Below are positions 42,958 to 52,059 of a DNA stretch of 64,000 bases, in pieces; within the stretch, counting starts at the first letter, position 1, and every line of letters starts with the position of its first letter. The translations under genes and the position numbers were made by a program. The notes under the pieces are model-generated. The model did no database searches. It was given only the letters and a program-made list of their open reading frames with translations, and was not told the origin of the DNA. Origin of the DNA: Roseomonas alba (lineage in GTDB: Bacteria; Pseudomonadota; Alphaproteobacteria; Acetobacterales; Acetobacteraceae); the NCBI RefSeq assembly GCF_019430885.1, contig NZ_JAHYBZ010000002.1, forward strand, positions 744,001-808,000, read 5' to 3'.

Positions 42958-44565
42958 ATGCGCGTCGCCTTCTTCGGCCTCGGCTATCATGCGAAGACGG
43001 GGTCGAGCCGTTTCCTGCTCGACCTTCTGGAACAGCATGCGACGGTGGAGGCCTTCTTCGCCGAACCGGGCGTGGCCGCGGTGCGCCGGGCCGCGCCCGG
43101 CTTCGACGAGACGCGCTACGACGCCATCGTCATCTGGCAGTTGCACGAGGCCTTCGCGCTGCTGTCGGGCCGGCATCCCAACGTCACCTTCGCGCCGATG
43201 TATGACGCGATGTGGCGCGGCGGCGCCTTCACCTGGCGGCATTCCTTCAGCGCGGCGAAGATCCTGTGCTTCTCCTGGGCGCTCGCCGCCGAGGTGACGC
43301 CGCGCGCGCCGGTGCTGACGCGGATGCAGTATTTCCCGGAGGCCGATCCGGCGCCGGTCACGGATTTCGACACGCTGCGCGGCTTCCTCTGGTATCGCCG
43401 CCGCGACATCCCGCCCGAGGCGGTCTTCGCCCAGACCGCTGGCACGACCTTCGCAAGCCTTGCCATCCACGACGCGCCCGACCCGGGGCACGCGGCGCCC
43501 TTTCCCAAGGCCGCGCCGGCGCACGTCGGCAAGCTGATCCGCAGCACCTGGTCCGAGGATGGCGGCGCCTTTCGCGAGGCCCTGGCGGGTGCGAACGTCT
43601 TTTTCGCGCCGCGGCCGCTCGAAGGCATCGGCATGGCATTCCTGGAAGCCATGGCACGGGGGCTGTGTGTCGTCGCGCCGGATGCGCCGACGATGAACGA
43701 GTATGTGTCGCACGGTGCCAATGGACTGCTTTACGCGCCGGGGCGGCGGGCGCCGCTCGACTTCGATGATGCGCGAGGCATCGGCGCGCGGGCGCGCGAC
43801 GGCATCATCCGCGGCCGCGCACAATGGGAAGCGGGGATTCCGGCGCTGCTCGACTTCCTCGCGACGCCGCATGCAGCGCTCGCCGCGCGCGGCGCGAGCA
43901 TCCCGACACGCTGGGCATTGCCGGCCGAATGGCACATCCGCAGCGGTGACGGCGTGCAGCAGGATTCCGCGGCGCTGCGCCGCGTCATCGCCGCGGCCCC
44001 CTCCGATGCTCTGATCGTCCGCGGCCATCATGTCGCCCGCGAGCCCGAGGGCGGCGAGACGCTGCATCGCATCGGCACCATCGATGCGGCTTGGGCGCGC
44101 CTGCTCACCGGCGATGTGGGGCCGAAGGGGCCGCGCGGCCTCGGCGTGCCGGAAGCGACGCTGATCCATGACAACCTGCTGCGCCGCTACGGCATTGCGG
44201 CGCCGCAGACCGCGCAGACGCTCTGCAGCCTGCTGCTGCGCGCGCGGAAAGACGGCGTCGCGATCCATGACGCGGATGAGGTCCTCGCCTGCCGTCCCCT
44301 GCCCGAGGATTGGCCGACTCAGCGCCGCGCCTGGTATCAGCTCGTCGCGGCCGAGGCCGGCGCCTCGGCCGCCGCGACCGTGCTGGAGGCGCTGGACGAT
44401 GCCGCTGCCGCGGCGCGGGCCCGTCGGCGTGCGGCTGCCCCGGCCCGCGCGGCGATCCGGCTGATCGGGCTGTGCGACCGGATCGCGCCAGCCTTCGGGC
44501 GGGCGGTGGAATCGCTGCTCCTGGGTGGTGCGGTGCGGCGGCTGCGCGCAGTGCTGCGACGATGA
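42958..44565 (+). CDS. Glycosyltransferase with a GT-B donor domain and a C-terminal extension
   Basis: A 535-aa protein. Residues 1 to about 320 look like a GT-B transferase: MRVAFFGLGYHAKTGSSRFLLDLL at the start and ANVFFAPRPLEGIGMAFLEAMARGLCVVAPDAPTMNEYVSHGANGLLY as the donor motif with E-x7-E. The last 200 residues are different, with VRGHHVAREPEGGETLHRIGTIDAAWARLLTGDVGPKGPRGLGVPEATLIHDNLLRRYGIA, reminiscent of the acceptor half of WcaE-like GT2 enzymes but without a visible nucleotide domain. Coupled to the next GT2 gene by an ATGA overlap and 12 bases after fcl, so possibly a fucosyltransferase (inference). Confidence 0.82.
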   Translation: MRVAFFGLGYHAKTGSSRFLLDLLEQHATVEAFFAEPGVAAVRRAAPGFDETRYDAIVIWQLHEAFALLSGRHPNVTFAPMYDAMWRGGAFTWRHSFSAAKILCFSWALAAEVTPRAPVLTRMQYFPEADPAPVTDFDTLRGFLWYRRRDIPPEAVFAQTAGTTFASLAIHDAPDPGHAAPFPKAAPAHVGKLIRSTWSEDGGAFREALAGANVFFAPRPLEGIGMAFLEAMARGLCVVAPDAPTMNEYVSHGANGLLYAPGRRAPLDFDDARGIGARARDGIIRGRAQWEAGIPALLDFLATPHAALAARGASIPTRWALPAEWHIRSGDGVQQDSAALRRVIAAAPSDALIVRGHHVAREPEGGETLHRIGTIDAAWARLLTGDVGPKGPRGLGVPEATLIHDNLLRRYGIAAPQTAQTLCSLLLRARKDGVAIHDADEVLACRPLPEDWPTQRRAWYQLVAAEAGASAAATVLEALDDAAAAARARRRAAAPARAAIRLIGLCDRIAPAFGRAVESLLLGGAVRRLRAVLRR

Positions 44566-45473
44566 CGGCGCCGCGCTTTTCCATCGTGACACCCTGCCTG
44601 AACCGCGCCGCGACCATCGGCGCGGCGATCGACAGCGTGCTGGCGCAGGGACATGATTCCGTCGAGCACATCATCGTCGACGGGGGATCGACGGACGGCA
44701 CGGCGGCGGTGCTGGCGCGCTACCCGCATCTCATCGTGATCCGCGAGAAGGACCGCAACCTCTACGACGCGATCAACAAGGGGCTTCGCGTGGTGCGCGG
44801 CGGGATCGTCGGGCTGCTGAACAGCGACGACCTCTACGCCCGCGGCGCCTTCGCCGCCGCCGAGGCCGCCTTCGCCGATCCGGCGAGCGACATGGCCCTC
44901 GGCGCCGCCGAGTTCTTCACCGAACAGGATGGCCGCGAGGTGACGACCGCGCGGCTGGCCGGCGCGGCCGTGGCGCTCAGCGAGGCGAATGTGATCGGCG
45001 GGATCACCGCGATGAACGCTGCCTTCTACCGCCGCGCGCTGATCGAGCGGCTCGGCGGCTTCGACGATCGCTTTCCGCTCTCGGCGGACAAGGATTTCTG
45101 GATGCGGCTGGTGCTGCTCGCCCCGCGCGTCGCGGCGATGGACGCGACCGTGATCCGCTACCGCTCCCACCCCGGATCGCTGACCTTCGCCGCCGGGGAT
45201 CTGCGCGACAAGCTGTCGCGGCACCTGCTGGAGACGGCGCGGACGCGCGTTGCGGAACTGCCTGCGGGTTCGGCCGACCGCGCGGCCTATCGACGCTGGC
45301 ATGGCTGGGCGACCGGCTATCGCGTCCTGGTCCAGGCGCGGCAGGGGCGGATCGGGGCGGCGCTGGCCTCGGCCGGGGCTGGATTCGCGGCGGATCCGCT
45401 GTGGCTGGCGCGCTTCCTGGCCTTCCTGCCCGGCCATTGGCTGGGCCGGGCGGGCCGGCGCGGCGCGGTCTAG
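44562..45473 (+). CDS. Family 2 glycosyltransferase
   Basis: A 303-aa GT-A-fold enzyme: FSIVTPCLNRAATIGAAIDSVLAQGHDSVEHIIVDGGSTDGTAAVL, then NLYDAINKGLRVVRGGIVGLLNSDDLYARGAF with the NSDD metal site, and FPLSADKDFWMRLVLLAPRVAAMD for the catalytic base region. The pattern is shared with the GT2 at 39762-40751. It overlaps the preceding transferase by four bases and ends the gmd-fcl transcript before a 183-base gap. Donor and acceptor unknown. Confidence 0.9.
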   Translation: MTAPRFSIVTPCLNRAATIGAAIDSVLAQGHDSVEHIIVDGGSTDGTAAVLARYPHLIVIREKDRNLYDAINKGLRVVRGGIVGLLNSDDLYARGAFAAAEAAFADPASDMALGAAEFFTEQDGREVTTARLAGAAVALSEANVIGGITAMNAAFYRRALIERLGGFDDRFPLSADKDFWMRLVLLAPRVAAMDATVIRYRSHPGSLTFAAGDLRDKLSRHLLETARTRVAELPAGSADRAAYRRWHGWATGYRVLVQARQGRIGAALASAGAGFAADPLWLARFLAFLPGHWLGRAGRRGAV

Positions 45474-45656
45474 AGCATTTTCGATCAAGCGGCAGCCGCC
45501 TGCCACCGCCCCCGTCCGCTGACGGCGGTATCCCGGGTGGGCGGGACAGCGCGCCGGGGCTCCTCGGCGTGAGCGGAAATTGCCCTCGAAGCTGCCGTTT
45601 TCGTTCCGTAGATCCGATGGCACAATCATGATCCGACGGGGCGGAGCCCACACAGC
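45474..45656. other. Gene-free gap before rfbB
   Basis: No coding signal. It begins TAGAGCATTTTCGATCAAGCGG, which resembles short interspersed sequences of alphaproteobacteria and shares the GATCA(A/G)GCGG core with the hairpin at 21186-21203. The stretch likely contains the promoter of the rhamnose operon, but no clear -35/-10 pair stands out. Confidence 0.4.
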
Positions 45657-46718
45657 ATGACCCTTCTGATTACCGGCGGCCTCGGTTTCATCGGTTCCGC
45701 CGTGGTGCGGCGGCTGCTGTCCACGACGGACGAGGTCGTGGTGAATGTGGACCGCCGGACCTATGCGGCGAGCCCGGAGAGCCTCGGCACCTGGCTGCAT
45801 GACCGGCGGCACATCCTCATCGAGGCGGATATCTGCGACCTCGCCGCCATGCGTGACGCCTTCGCGACGCATCGTCCCGCGCGGGTGATGCACCTCGCCG
45901 CCGAATCCCACGTGGATCGTTCGATCGACGGCCCGGCCGAGTTCATCCGCACCAACGTCGTCGGCACCCAGATGCTGCTGGAAGCCGCGCGGGAATACTG
46001 GGCCGCGCTGGATGGTGCGGCGAAGGACGCCTTCCGCTTCCACCACGTCTCGACCGACGAGGTCTTCGGCTCCCTCGAAAGCTGCGACGATCCGCCCTTC
46101 GACGAGCACACGCGCTACGATCCGCGCAGCCCCTACTCGGCGTCAAAGGCCGCCTCCGACCACCTGGTGCGCGCCTGGCAGCACACTTACGGGATGCCCA
46201 ACTTCGTCTCCAACACGACGAACAACTACGGGCCGTGGCAGTTCCCCGAGAAGCTGATCCCGCTGGTGACGTTGAACGCGCTGGAAGGGCGTCCCCTGCC
46301 CGTCTATGGCGACGGTTCGAACATCCGCGACTGGATCCATGTCGAGGACCATGCCGAGGCGCTGTGCCTCGCGCTGTTTCGCGGGCAGCCCGGGGCGACC
46401 TATTGCCTCGGGCCACGGCAGGAACGCTCGAACCTCGAGGTGGTCCGCGCGATCTGCACGACGCTCGACCGGCTGCGGCCCGATCCGGCCGGCCCGCGGG
46501 AGCGACTGATCACCTTCGTGCGCGACCGGCCGGGGCATGATTTCCGCTACGCGATGGACCCTTCGGGGGCGGAGGCCGCGTTGGGCTGGCGCGCGAAGCA
46601 TGATTTCGAATCCGGGCTGGCCCAGACCATCGCCTGGTATCTCGACAACGAGGCTTGGTGGCGGCCCATCCGCGACAAGCGCTACGCGGGGCAGCGCCTC
46701 GGCGGGGTCATCCCGTGA
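45657..46718 (+). CDS. rfbB: dTDP-glucose 4,6-dehydratase
   Basis: A 353-aa extended SDR, second enzyme of dTDP-L-rhamnose synthesis, making dTDP-4-keto-6-deoxyglucose. LLITGGLGFIGSAVVRRLL binds NAD. HHVSTDEVFGSLESCDDPPFDEHTRYDPRSPYSASKAASDHLVRAW holds the DE pair and the YxxxK catalytic motif, and NTTNNYGPWQFPEKLIPLVTLNALEG is the nucleotide-sugar site. All marks of RmlB are present at the usual length. A 149-base gap separates it from rfbA, so rfbA may have its own promoter. Confidence 0.97.
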   Translation: MTLLITGGLGFIGSAVVRRLLSTTDEVVVNVDRRTYAASPESLGTWLHDRRHILIEADICDLAAMRDAFATHRPARVMHLAAESHVDRSIDGPAEFIRTNVVGTQMLLEAAREYWAALDGAAKDAFRFHHVSTDEVFGSLESCDDPPFDEHTRYDPRSPYSASKAASDHLVRAWQHTYGMPNFVSNTTNNYGPWQFPEKLIPLVTLNALEGRPLPVYGDGSNIRDWIHVEDHAEALCLALFRGQPGATYCLGPRQERSNLEVVRAICTTLDRLRPDPAGPRERLITFVRDRPGHDFRYAMDPSGAEAALGWRAKHDFESGLAQTIAWYLDNEAWWRPIRDKRYAGQRLGGVIP

Positions 46719-46867
46719 GCGCGGCGACGGATCACCTTCGGTCCGATGCCTCGCATCAGGCGGGGCGCGCACGGCACGACGGGACCATCAGTCGCCGCCA
46801 CCACAACAGCGCAGGGCGCGAAGGCAACCCGGCCCGATGGCCGGCGCCCGCCGTCTGAGGGACAGAC

Positions 46868-47752
46868 ATGATGAAGGGTATTCTTCTTGCCGGCGGGTCC
46901 GGTACGCGACTGCATCCGATGACACTGGCCGCGTCCAAGCAGTTGCTGCCGGTCTACGACAAGCCGATGGTCTACTATCCGCTGGGCACGTTGATGCTCG
47001 CCGGCATCCGCGACATCCTGCTGATCTCCACGCCCGCCGACCTGCCATCCTTCCGGCGGCTGCTCGGTGACGGCAGTCAGTTCGGCATCTCGCTGACCTA
47101 TGCCGAGCAGCCGAAGCCCGAAGGCATCGCCCAGGCCTTCACCATCGGCGCGGACTGGATCGGCGGGGAGCCCTGCGCCCTCGCCCTTGGCGACAACATC
47201 ATCTACGGCGACGGCCTGCCGGCGCAGTTGCAATCCGCCGCTGCGCGCACGCTGGCCGGCGAATCCACCATCTTCGGCTATCGCGTCGCCGATCCCGAAC
47301 GCTATGGCGTCGCCGAATTCGATGCGACCGGCCGCGTGCTCTCGATCGAGGAAAAGCCAGCCCATCCGAAATCGGACTGGGCGGTGATTGGCCTGTATTT
47401 CTACGATTCCCGGGTCACGCAGATCGCCCGCAACCTCATGCCGTCGGCGCGCGGCGAACTGGAGATCACCGATCTCAACAAGGTCTATCTGGCCGCCGGC
47501 GCGCTGCACGCCGAGCAGCTCGGACGCGGCTGCGCCTGGCTCGATGCTGGCACGCCGGCCTCACTGCTTCAGGCGGCGCTGTTCGTCCAGACGGTGCAGG
47601 AACGCCAGGGTCTCCAGATCGGCTGCCCCGAGGAGATCGCGTACCGCATGGGCTTCATCGACGCCGTAGCACTACGCAGCCGCGCCGATTCACTCGGCAA
47701 GACGGCCTATGGCGCCTATCTGCGCGACCTCGCCGCAGGCAAGCTGGCATGA
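46868..47752 (+). CDS. rfbA: Glucose-1-phosphate thymidylyltransferase
   Basis: A 294-aa enzyme that joins glucose 1-phosphate and dTTP to give dTDP-glucose, the first step to dTDP-rhamnose. [44 protein letters not shown] is the nucleotidyltransferase signature; [13 protein letters not shown] holds the metal-binding aspartate, and [15 protein letters not shown] the sugar site. GAGGGA lies five bases before ATG 46868 and eight before ATG 46871. It overlaps rfbC by four bases. Confidence 0.97.
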   Translation: MMKGILLAGGSGTRLHPMTLAASKQLLPVYDKPMVYYPLGTLMLAGIRDILLISTPADLPSFRRLLGDGSQFGISLTYAEQPKPEGIAQAFTIGADWIGGEPCALALGDNIIYGDGLPAQLQSAAARTLAGESTIFGYRVADPERYGVAEFDATGRVLSIEEKPAHPKSDWAVIGLYFYDSRVTQIARNLMPSARGELEITDLNKVYLAAGALHAEQLGRGCAWLDAGTPASLLQAALFVQTVQERQGLQIGCPEEIAYRMGFIDAVALRSRADSLGKTAYGAYLRDLAAGKLA

Positions 47753-48309
47753 CCGCGGCGGCCTGCGCCATTCCCGATGTTCTGCTGATCGAACCGGTCC
47801 GCCACGGCGATGCGCGCGGTTTCTTCAGCGAGGTCTGGTCGCGGCGGGCTCTCGCCGGGCATGGGCTCGACATCGACTTCGTGCAGGACAACCACGCCTT
47901 CTCGGCGACGGCAGGCGTGCTGCGCGGGCTGCATTTCCAGCGCCCGCCCTCGGCCCAAGGCAAGCTGGTCCGCGTCGCGCGTGGGGCGATCCTCGACATC
48001 GCGGTTGATATCCGGGAGGGCTCGCCGAGCTACGGCCAGCATGTCGCCGAGGTGCTGAGCGCGGCGAACTGGCGCCAACTCTGGGTGCCGCGCGGCTTCG
48101 CGCATGGCTATGTGACGCTCGAGCCCGACACCGAGGTGCTCTACAAGACCGACGCCTATTACGACCGCGACGCCGATGCCGGCATTGCCTGGGACGACCC
48201 GGCTCTGGGCATTGACTGGGGGATTGCGGCGCCGATCCTGTCGGACAAGGACCGCAACGCCGAGCGGCTGGCCGATATTCCTCCGCCCTTCCCGAAGGGA
48301 TCGTGGTGA
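47749..48309 (+). CDS. rfbC: dTDP-4-dehydrorhamnose 3,5-epimerase
   Basis: A 186-aa cupin-fold epimerase, third step of dTDP-rhamnose synthesis. [72 protein letters not shown] and [29 protein letters not shown] give the substrate-binding arginine, the catalytic histidine (LHFQ) and the tyrosine expected of RmlC. It overlaps rfbA by four bases and touches rfbD (TGATG), so the three are coupled. Confidence 0.97.
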   Translation: MTAAACAIPDVLLIEPVRHGDARGFFSEVWSRRALAGHGLDIDFVQDNHAFSATAGVLRGLHFQRPPSAQGKLVRVARGAILDIAVDIREGSPSYGQHVAEVLSAANWRQLWVPRGFAHGYVTLEPDTEVLYKTDAYYDRDADAGIAWDDPALGIDWGIAAPILSDKDRNAERLADIPPPFPKGSW

Positions 48310-49187
48310 TGCGCAGAATCCTGGTCACCGGCCGTGGCGGGCAGCTCGCCACCGCGCTTGCCGACGCCCTGCCGGCCCAGGGCTTCGAGGCCATTCTGGT
48401 CGGCCAGCCGGATTTCGAGTTCGACGATCCCGCGACCGTCGCGGCCGCCTTTGCCGCGGCCGCGCCCGAGGCCGTGGTGAATTGCGCCGCCTGGACCGCC
48501 GTCGACGCGGCCGAGGACCATGAGCCCGCGGCCTTCCGCGCCAATGCGCTGGGCCCGGCGATGGTCGCGGCACATTGCGCTGCGCGCGGCATTCCGCTGA
48601 TCCAGATCTCGACGGACTATGTCTATGACGGGCGCAAGGGCGTGCCCTATGTCGAGACCGACGCGCCCAATCCGCTGGGGGCCTACGGGCGCACCAAACT
48701 TGCGGGAGAATGGGCGGCGCTGGCGGGCAGTCCACAGACGCTGGTGCTGCGCACCGCCTGGGTCTTCGCGCCGATGGGCAACAATTTCGTGCGCACCATG
48801 CTGCGCCTCGGCGCCGAACGGGCCGAATTGCGCATTGTGGCTGACCAGCAGGGCAGCCCGACGGCCGCGCCGGACCTCGCCGACGCCATCGCCGCCATCC
48901 TCGTCCGCATCCGCGACGTCGGGTGGCAGGCGCAATATCGCGGCGTGTTCCACGCGACCGGGACGGGCTTCACCAATTGGCACGCCTTCGCCACGGCGAT
49001 CTTCGCGGCCTCGGGTCGGCCGGCGCCGTTGCTGCACGCCATCACGACCGCCGACTACCCGACCAAGGCCATCCGGCCCGCCGATGGCCGGATGGACGGC
49101 ACCAGGCTGCGCGAGACCTTCGGCGTCCAATTGCCTCCTTGGCAAGCCGGGCTCGAACGCGTCATGCTGGCGATCAAGAATGAGTGA
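48309..49187 (+). CDS. rfbD: dTDP-4-dehydrorhamnose reductase
   Basis: A 292-aa SDR-type reductase that completes dTDP-L-rhamnose with NADPH. ILVTGRGGQLATALADAL is the cofactor loop, VVNCAAWTAVDAAEDHEPAAFRANALGP the conserved central region, STDYVYDGRKGVPYVETDAPNPLGAYGRTKLAGE the catalytic Thr-Tyr-Lys set, and WVFAPMGNNFVRTMLRL follows. ATG at 48309 is used rather than the GTGs just upstream. Order B-A-C-D completes the pathway in one place. The esterase gene follows 19 bases later. Confidence 0.97.
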   Translation: MRRILVTGRGGQLATALADALPAQGFEAILVGQPDFEFDDPATVAAAFAAAAPEAVVNCAAWTAVDAAEDHEPAAFRANALGPAMVAAHCAARGIPLIQISTDYVYDGRKGVPYVETDAPNPLGAYGRTKLAGEWAALAGSPQTLVLRTAWVFAPMGNNFVRTMLRLGAERAELRIVADQQGSPTAAPDLADAIAAILVRIRDVGWQAQYRGVFHATGTGFTNWHAFATAIFAASGRPAPLLHAITTADYPTKAIRPADGRMDGTRLRETFGVQLPPWQAGLERVMLAIKNE

Positions 49188-49206
49188 GGCGGGTCAGGGG
49201 CAATCC

Positions 49207-49974
49207 ATGCCGGGCTCTGTGCGACCGGAAACGGCGCGCTACCGCGCGCTGCTGGTGGGTGTGCTGCTGGCGCTGCCCGGCGTGACGCAGGCCGGCGCCG
49301 CCTCCTGCCCCCAGCTCTCCTCCTTGCCTATCGAATCGCCCGCCCTGATCGAGGCATCGCGCCAGGGCTCTCACGCGCTCCGCATCGTCGCCTTCGGTTC
49401 GTCCTCCACCGCCGGCTCGGGCGCGAGCGACACGGACCATGCCTATCCCGCCCTGCTGCAGGCCCGGCTGCGCGCCGCCCTCGGGCCGGGCGTCACGGTG
49501 ATGAACCAAGGTGTCGGCGGGGAGGACGCCGACAACATGCTCGCCCGCCTCGACCGGGACGTGATCGCCGAGCATCCGCAGATCGTGATCTGGCAGGTCG
49601 GCGCCAACGCCGCGATGCGCCGGATGGATCCCGTCCGCTTCGCCGGCTTCGTGCGCGAGGGCGTGGCGCGGCTGCGCCAGGCCGGCATCGAGGTGGTGCT
49701 GATGGACAACCAGCGCGCGCCCCGGATCGCCGCCTTCCCGAACCATGAGCGCTTCGATGCCGCGCTGGCGGAGATCGCGGCTTCCACGCCCGGCGTCACG
49801 CTATTCTCCCGCGGCCGGATGATGGACCGATGGGCCGCCGCCGGCGTCCCCGGAGAAGCCCTGCTGGGCCAGGACGGCCTGCATCACAACGACCGCGGCT
49901 ATGCCTGCCTTGCCGATGCCCTGGCCGACGCCCTGCTGAACAGCCTGCCGACCGGCCTGGCCCATGCGCGTTGA
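49207..49974 (+). CDS. SGNH/GDSL-type esterase, exported
   Basis: A 255-aa lipase/esterase-like protein with a signal peptide (ALLVGVLLALPGVTQAGA). Block I reads FGSSSTAGSGA with the catalytic serine, block II GVGGEDADN, block III WQVGANA with Asn, and block V DGLHHND with the Asp-His pair, so all SGNH blocks are visible though block I has GSSST rather than GDSxT. AGGGG is six bases before ATG 49207; an ATG at 49180 that overlaps rfbD would add nine residues. Position after rfbD suggests it removes or transfers acyl groups on the polysaccharide (inference). Confidence 0.85.
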   Translation: MPGSVRPETARYRALLVGVLLALPGVTQAGAASCPQLSSLPIESPALIEASRQGSHALRIVAFGSSSTAGSGASDTDHAYPALLQARLRAALGPGVTVMNQGVGGEDADNMLARLDRDVIAEHPQIVIWQVGANAAMRRMDPVRFAGFVREGVARLRQAGIEVVLMDNQRAPRIAAFPNHERFDAALAEIAASTPGVTLFSRGRMMDRWAAAGVPGEALLGQDGLHHNDRGYACLADALADALLNSLPTGLAHAR

Positions 49975-50105
49975 ACCCGGTAGCGGAACTGTCGCGGGAC
50001 AAGATGATCGTTAGTGCAGCGGCTGCATATCGCAGTTGCGCACCAGCATCGTTGGTCTGGCGGGTCGATGGTTGTAAGAGATTCCTGTTACGCATGCGTG
50101 ATCAC

Positions 50106-50128
50106 GATGTCGCGATCACTGCGACATC
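50106..50128. promoter_or_regulatory. Hairpin just upstream of the aminopeptidase gene
   Basis: GATGTCGC (50106-50113) and GCGACATC (50121-50128) form a perfect 8-bp stem around seven bases, and the palindrome CGTGATCACG immediately precedes it. It ends just before GGGAG and 12 bases before the start codon, so it could hide the ribosome site or act as an operator. Confidence 0.45.
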
Positions 50129-50140
50129 CGGGAGCCCATG

Positions 50141-51526
50141 ATGCTCGAAGGCCTGACGGCCGCCGTTTCCCATGCCCTGCCGCTGCACGCCGTGCGTCCC
50201 GAAGGCCTCGCTCGTCTGCTCGACGGGATGCCGTCGTCGGCGGCGGCGTTCCTGCGCGGCTGCGGCTTCACGGCGCGGGCCGGCGAGCACGCACTGCTGC
50301 CAGGCCCGGACGGGCTGGCGGGCGCAGTGGTCGGGCTGGGACAGGACCAGGGCCCCTGGGCCTATGGCGGCCTGTCGCGTGCCCTGCCCGCGGGCAGCGC
50401 CTGGCGGCTGCTGCCGGGTGACGGCGACGCTGCACAGGCGACACTCGGCTGGGCGCTCGGCGCCTATCGCCCGCGCCGGCACAAATCCGTCAATGGCGCC
50501 CCGGCGCTGCTGGAAGTGCCGGCCGGGACCGAATCCGCGGTCGCCATGGCGGAGGCCATTTGCGCGGCACGCGACCTGATCAATGCCCCGGCCGCCGATC
50601 TCGGCCCGGTCGAACTCGGCGAGGCCGTCGCCACGCTCGCCGCCCGCCATGGCGCGACCAGCGAGATCATCGCCGGCGACGCGCTGGCCCAGGGCTTTCC
50701 CGCCATCGCGGCGGTCGGCGGCGGCAGCCCGCGCCCGCCGCGCGTGGCCATGCTGCGCTGGACCGGTGCCGAGGATGGCCCGCTGATCGCGCTATGCGGC
50801 AAGGGGGTCTGCTTCGATACCGGCGGGCTCGATCTGAAGCCGCCTTCGGGCATGTTGCGCATGAAGAAGGACATGGGCGGTGCGGCGATCGCGCTGGCCG
50901 TGGCCGACGCGGTCATGCGCAGCGCCCTGCCCGTCCGCCTGCTGCTCCTGATCGGCGCCGTGGAGAATTCCATTTCGGGGACGGCCATGCGTCCCATGGA
51001 TGTGCTCCCCACCCGCAAGGGGCTGAAGGTCGAGATCGGCAACACAGATGCTGAAGGCCGACTCGTTCTGTGTGACCTGCTGACCTATGCCGCTGAGCAA
51101 TCCCCGACCGCCATCATCGACGTTGCGACCCTTACCGGCGCGGCGCGGGTTGCGCTTGGCCCGGATCTGCCGGCCCTGTTCAGCAACGACGACTCGTTGG
51201 CCGAGGCCTTGCTCGCCGCAGGGGTCGCAATGCACGATCCGATATGGCGCCTGCCGCTCCATGACGGTTACGATTCGTGGCTCGACACCCCATTTGCCGA
51301 TCTGTGCAACGTGGCACAGAAGCCCATGGCGGGGGCAGTCGTGGCGGCGCTGTTTCTTCGCCGCTTCGTTCCGCCGGGCACTGGCTGGGCTCACCTCGAT
51401 GTGTACGCATGGAACGACAGCACGCGCCCAGGCCGCCCGGAAGGTGGCGAGGCGCAATGCACCCGGGCCATACACGCAATGATTGCGAAGATGGCTCAAA
51501 ATCACCACCTTGCGGCGAGAGCTTGA
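50141..51526 (+). CDS. M17-family leucyl aminopeptidase
   Basis: A 461-aa two-metal aminopeptidase, cytosolic, removing N-terminal residues from peptides. The catalytic domain has ALCGKGVCFDTGGLDLKPPSGMLRMKKDMGGAAIALAV, then AVENSISGTAMRPMDVLPTRKGLKVEIGNTDAEGRLVLCDLLTYA; NTDAEGRL is the family signature, with the metal-binding Asp and Glu and the KG/KK lysines in place. The N-terminal about 140 residues are the variable domain. GGGAG lies six bases from ATG 50141 and three from ATG 50138, favouring the former. Resembles PepA/PepB, but a specific name is not secure. Confidence 0.94.
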   Translation: MLEGLTAAVSHALPLHAVRPEGLARLLDGMPSSAAAFLRGCGFTARAGEHALLPGPDGLAGAVVGLGQDQGPWAYGGLSRALPAGSAWRLLPGDGDAAQATLGWALGAYRPRRHKSVNGAPALLEVPAGTESAVAMAEAICAARDLINAPAADLGPVELGEAVATLAARHGATSEIIAGDALAQGFPAIAAVGGGSPRPPRVAMLRWTGAEDGPLIALCGKGVCFDTGGLDLKPPSGMLRMKKDMGGAAIALAVADAVMRSALPVRLLLLIGAVENSISGTAMRPMDVLPTRKGLKVEIGNTDAEGRLVLCDLLTYAAEQSPTAIIDVATLTGAARVALGPDLPALFSNDDSLAEALLAAGVAMHDPIWRLPLHDGYDSWLDTPFADLCNVAQKPMAGAVVAALFLRRFVPPGTGWAHLDVYAWNDSTRPGRPEGGEAQCTRAIHAMIAKMAQNHHLAARA

Positions 51527-51565
51527 GAATGCTCGCCGCGCTTCGTGCCAGACCAGGCACCCGTT

Positions 51566-51581
51566 GGGCGCTGCGGCGCCC
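51566..51581. promoter_or_regulatory. Hairpin between the aminopeptidase and marR genes
   Basis: GGGCGC-TGCG-GCGCCC at 51566-51581 is a perfect 6-bp stem, extended outward by TTG/CAA with a bulged C. It lies within a longer GAATGCT/AGCATTC inverted repeat (51527-51533 and 51584-51590) that begins right after the aminopeptidase stop. It may end transcription or regulate the MarR gene; no T-run is present. Confidence 0.35.
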
Positions 51582-51604
51582 CAAGCATTCGTAAGGAAGA
51601 TCCC

Positions 51605-52003
51605 ATGACTCTCCATGGCAACCCCGAACAGCACATTGGAATCCTTCGGGAGACCATCGTCGCGCTGGTGCGTAGCGACGGGCCGGACCTGTCGGCCCGC
51701 CAGCTCGCCGTGCTGCTCACGGTCTATCTCGGGGAAGGCCCGCACACGGTGCGTGGCTTGGCTGCAGACCTGAACGTCTCCAAGCCCGCCATCACCCGTG
51801 CGCTGGACCGCCTCGGCGAACTCGACCTGGCGCGGCGCAAGGTGGACCCGGCGGATCGCCGCTCGGTGCTCGTGCAGCGCACCCCGAAGGGCAGCAGCTT
51901 CCTGCAGGACCTGCAGCGCATCATGACCGAGGCCGCCAAGGCGGCCGGCGAGACTAAGATCCTCCCGGCTGCGGCGGAAGCGCCGGCCCTGCGGGCGGTC
52001 TGA
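51605..52003 (+). CDS. MarR-family transcriptional regulator
   Basis: A 132-aa winged-helix regulator. DLSARQLAVLLTVYLGEGPHTVRGLAADLNVSKPAITRALDRLGELDLARRKVDPADRRSVLVQRTPKGSSFLQ is the MarR domain with the DRR wing. AAGGA at 51593-51597 is seven bases from ATG 51605. It lies downstream of the aminopeptidase on the same strand with a hairpin between, and upstream of a repeat cluster. Target genes and inducer unknown. Confidence 0.9.
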   Translation: MTLHGNPEQHIGILRETIVALVRSDGPDLSARQLAVLLTVYLGEGPHTVRGLAADLNVSKPAITRALDRLGELDLARRKVDPADRRSVLVQRTPKGSSFLQDLQRIMTEAAKAAGETKILPAAAEAPALRAV

Positions 52004-52059
52004 GGGCGCGACTGGCGGTCGTCGGAGGGGCCCTGCCTCTCCCACTTCCCCCCTGCCCG

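Noticed and set aside
32781..49974. Polysaccharide locus considered as a recently acquired island
   Set aside because: GC content and codon use look like those of the flanks apart from the short AT-rich promoter; no mobility genes or direct repeats were seen at the edges.
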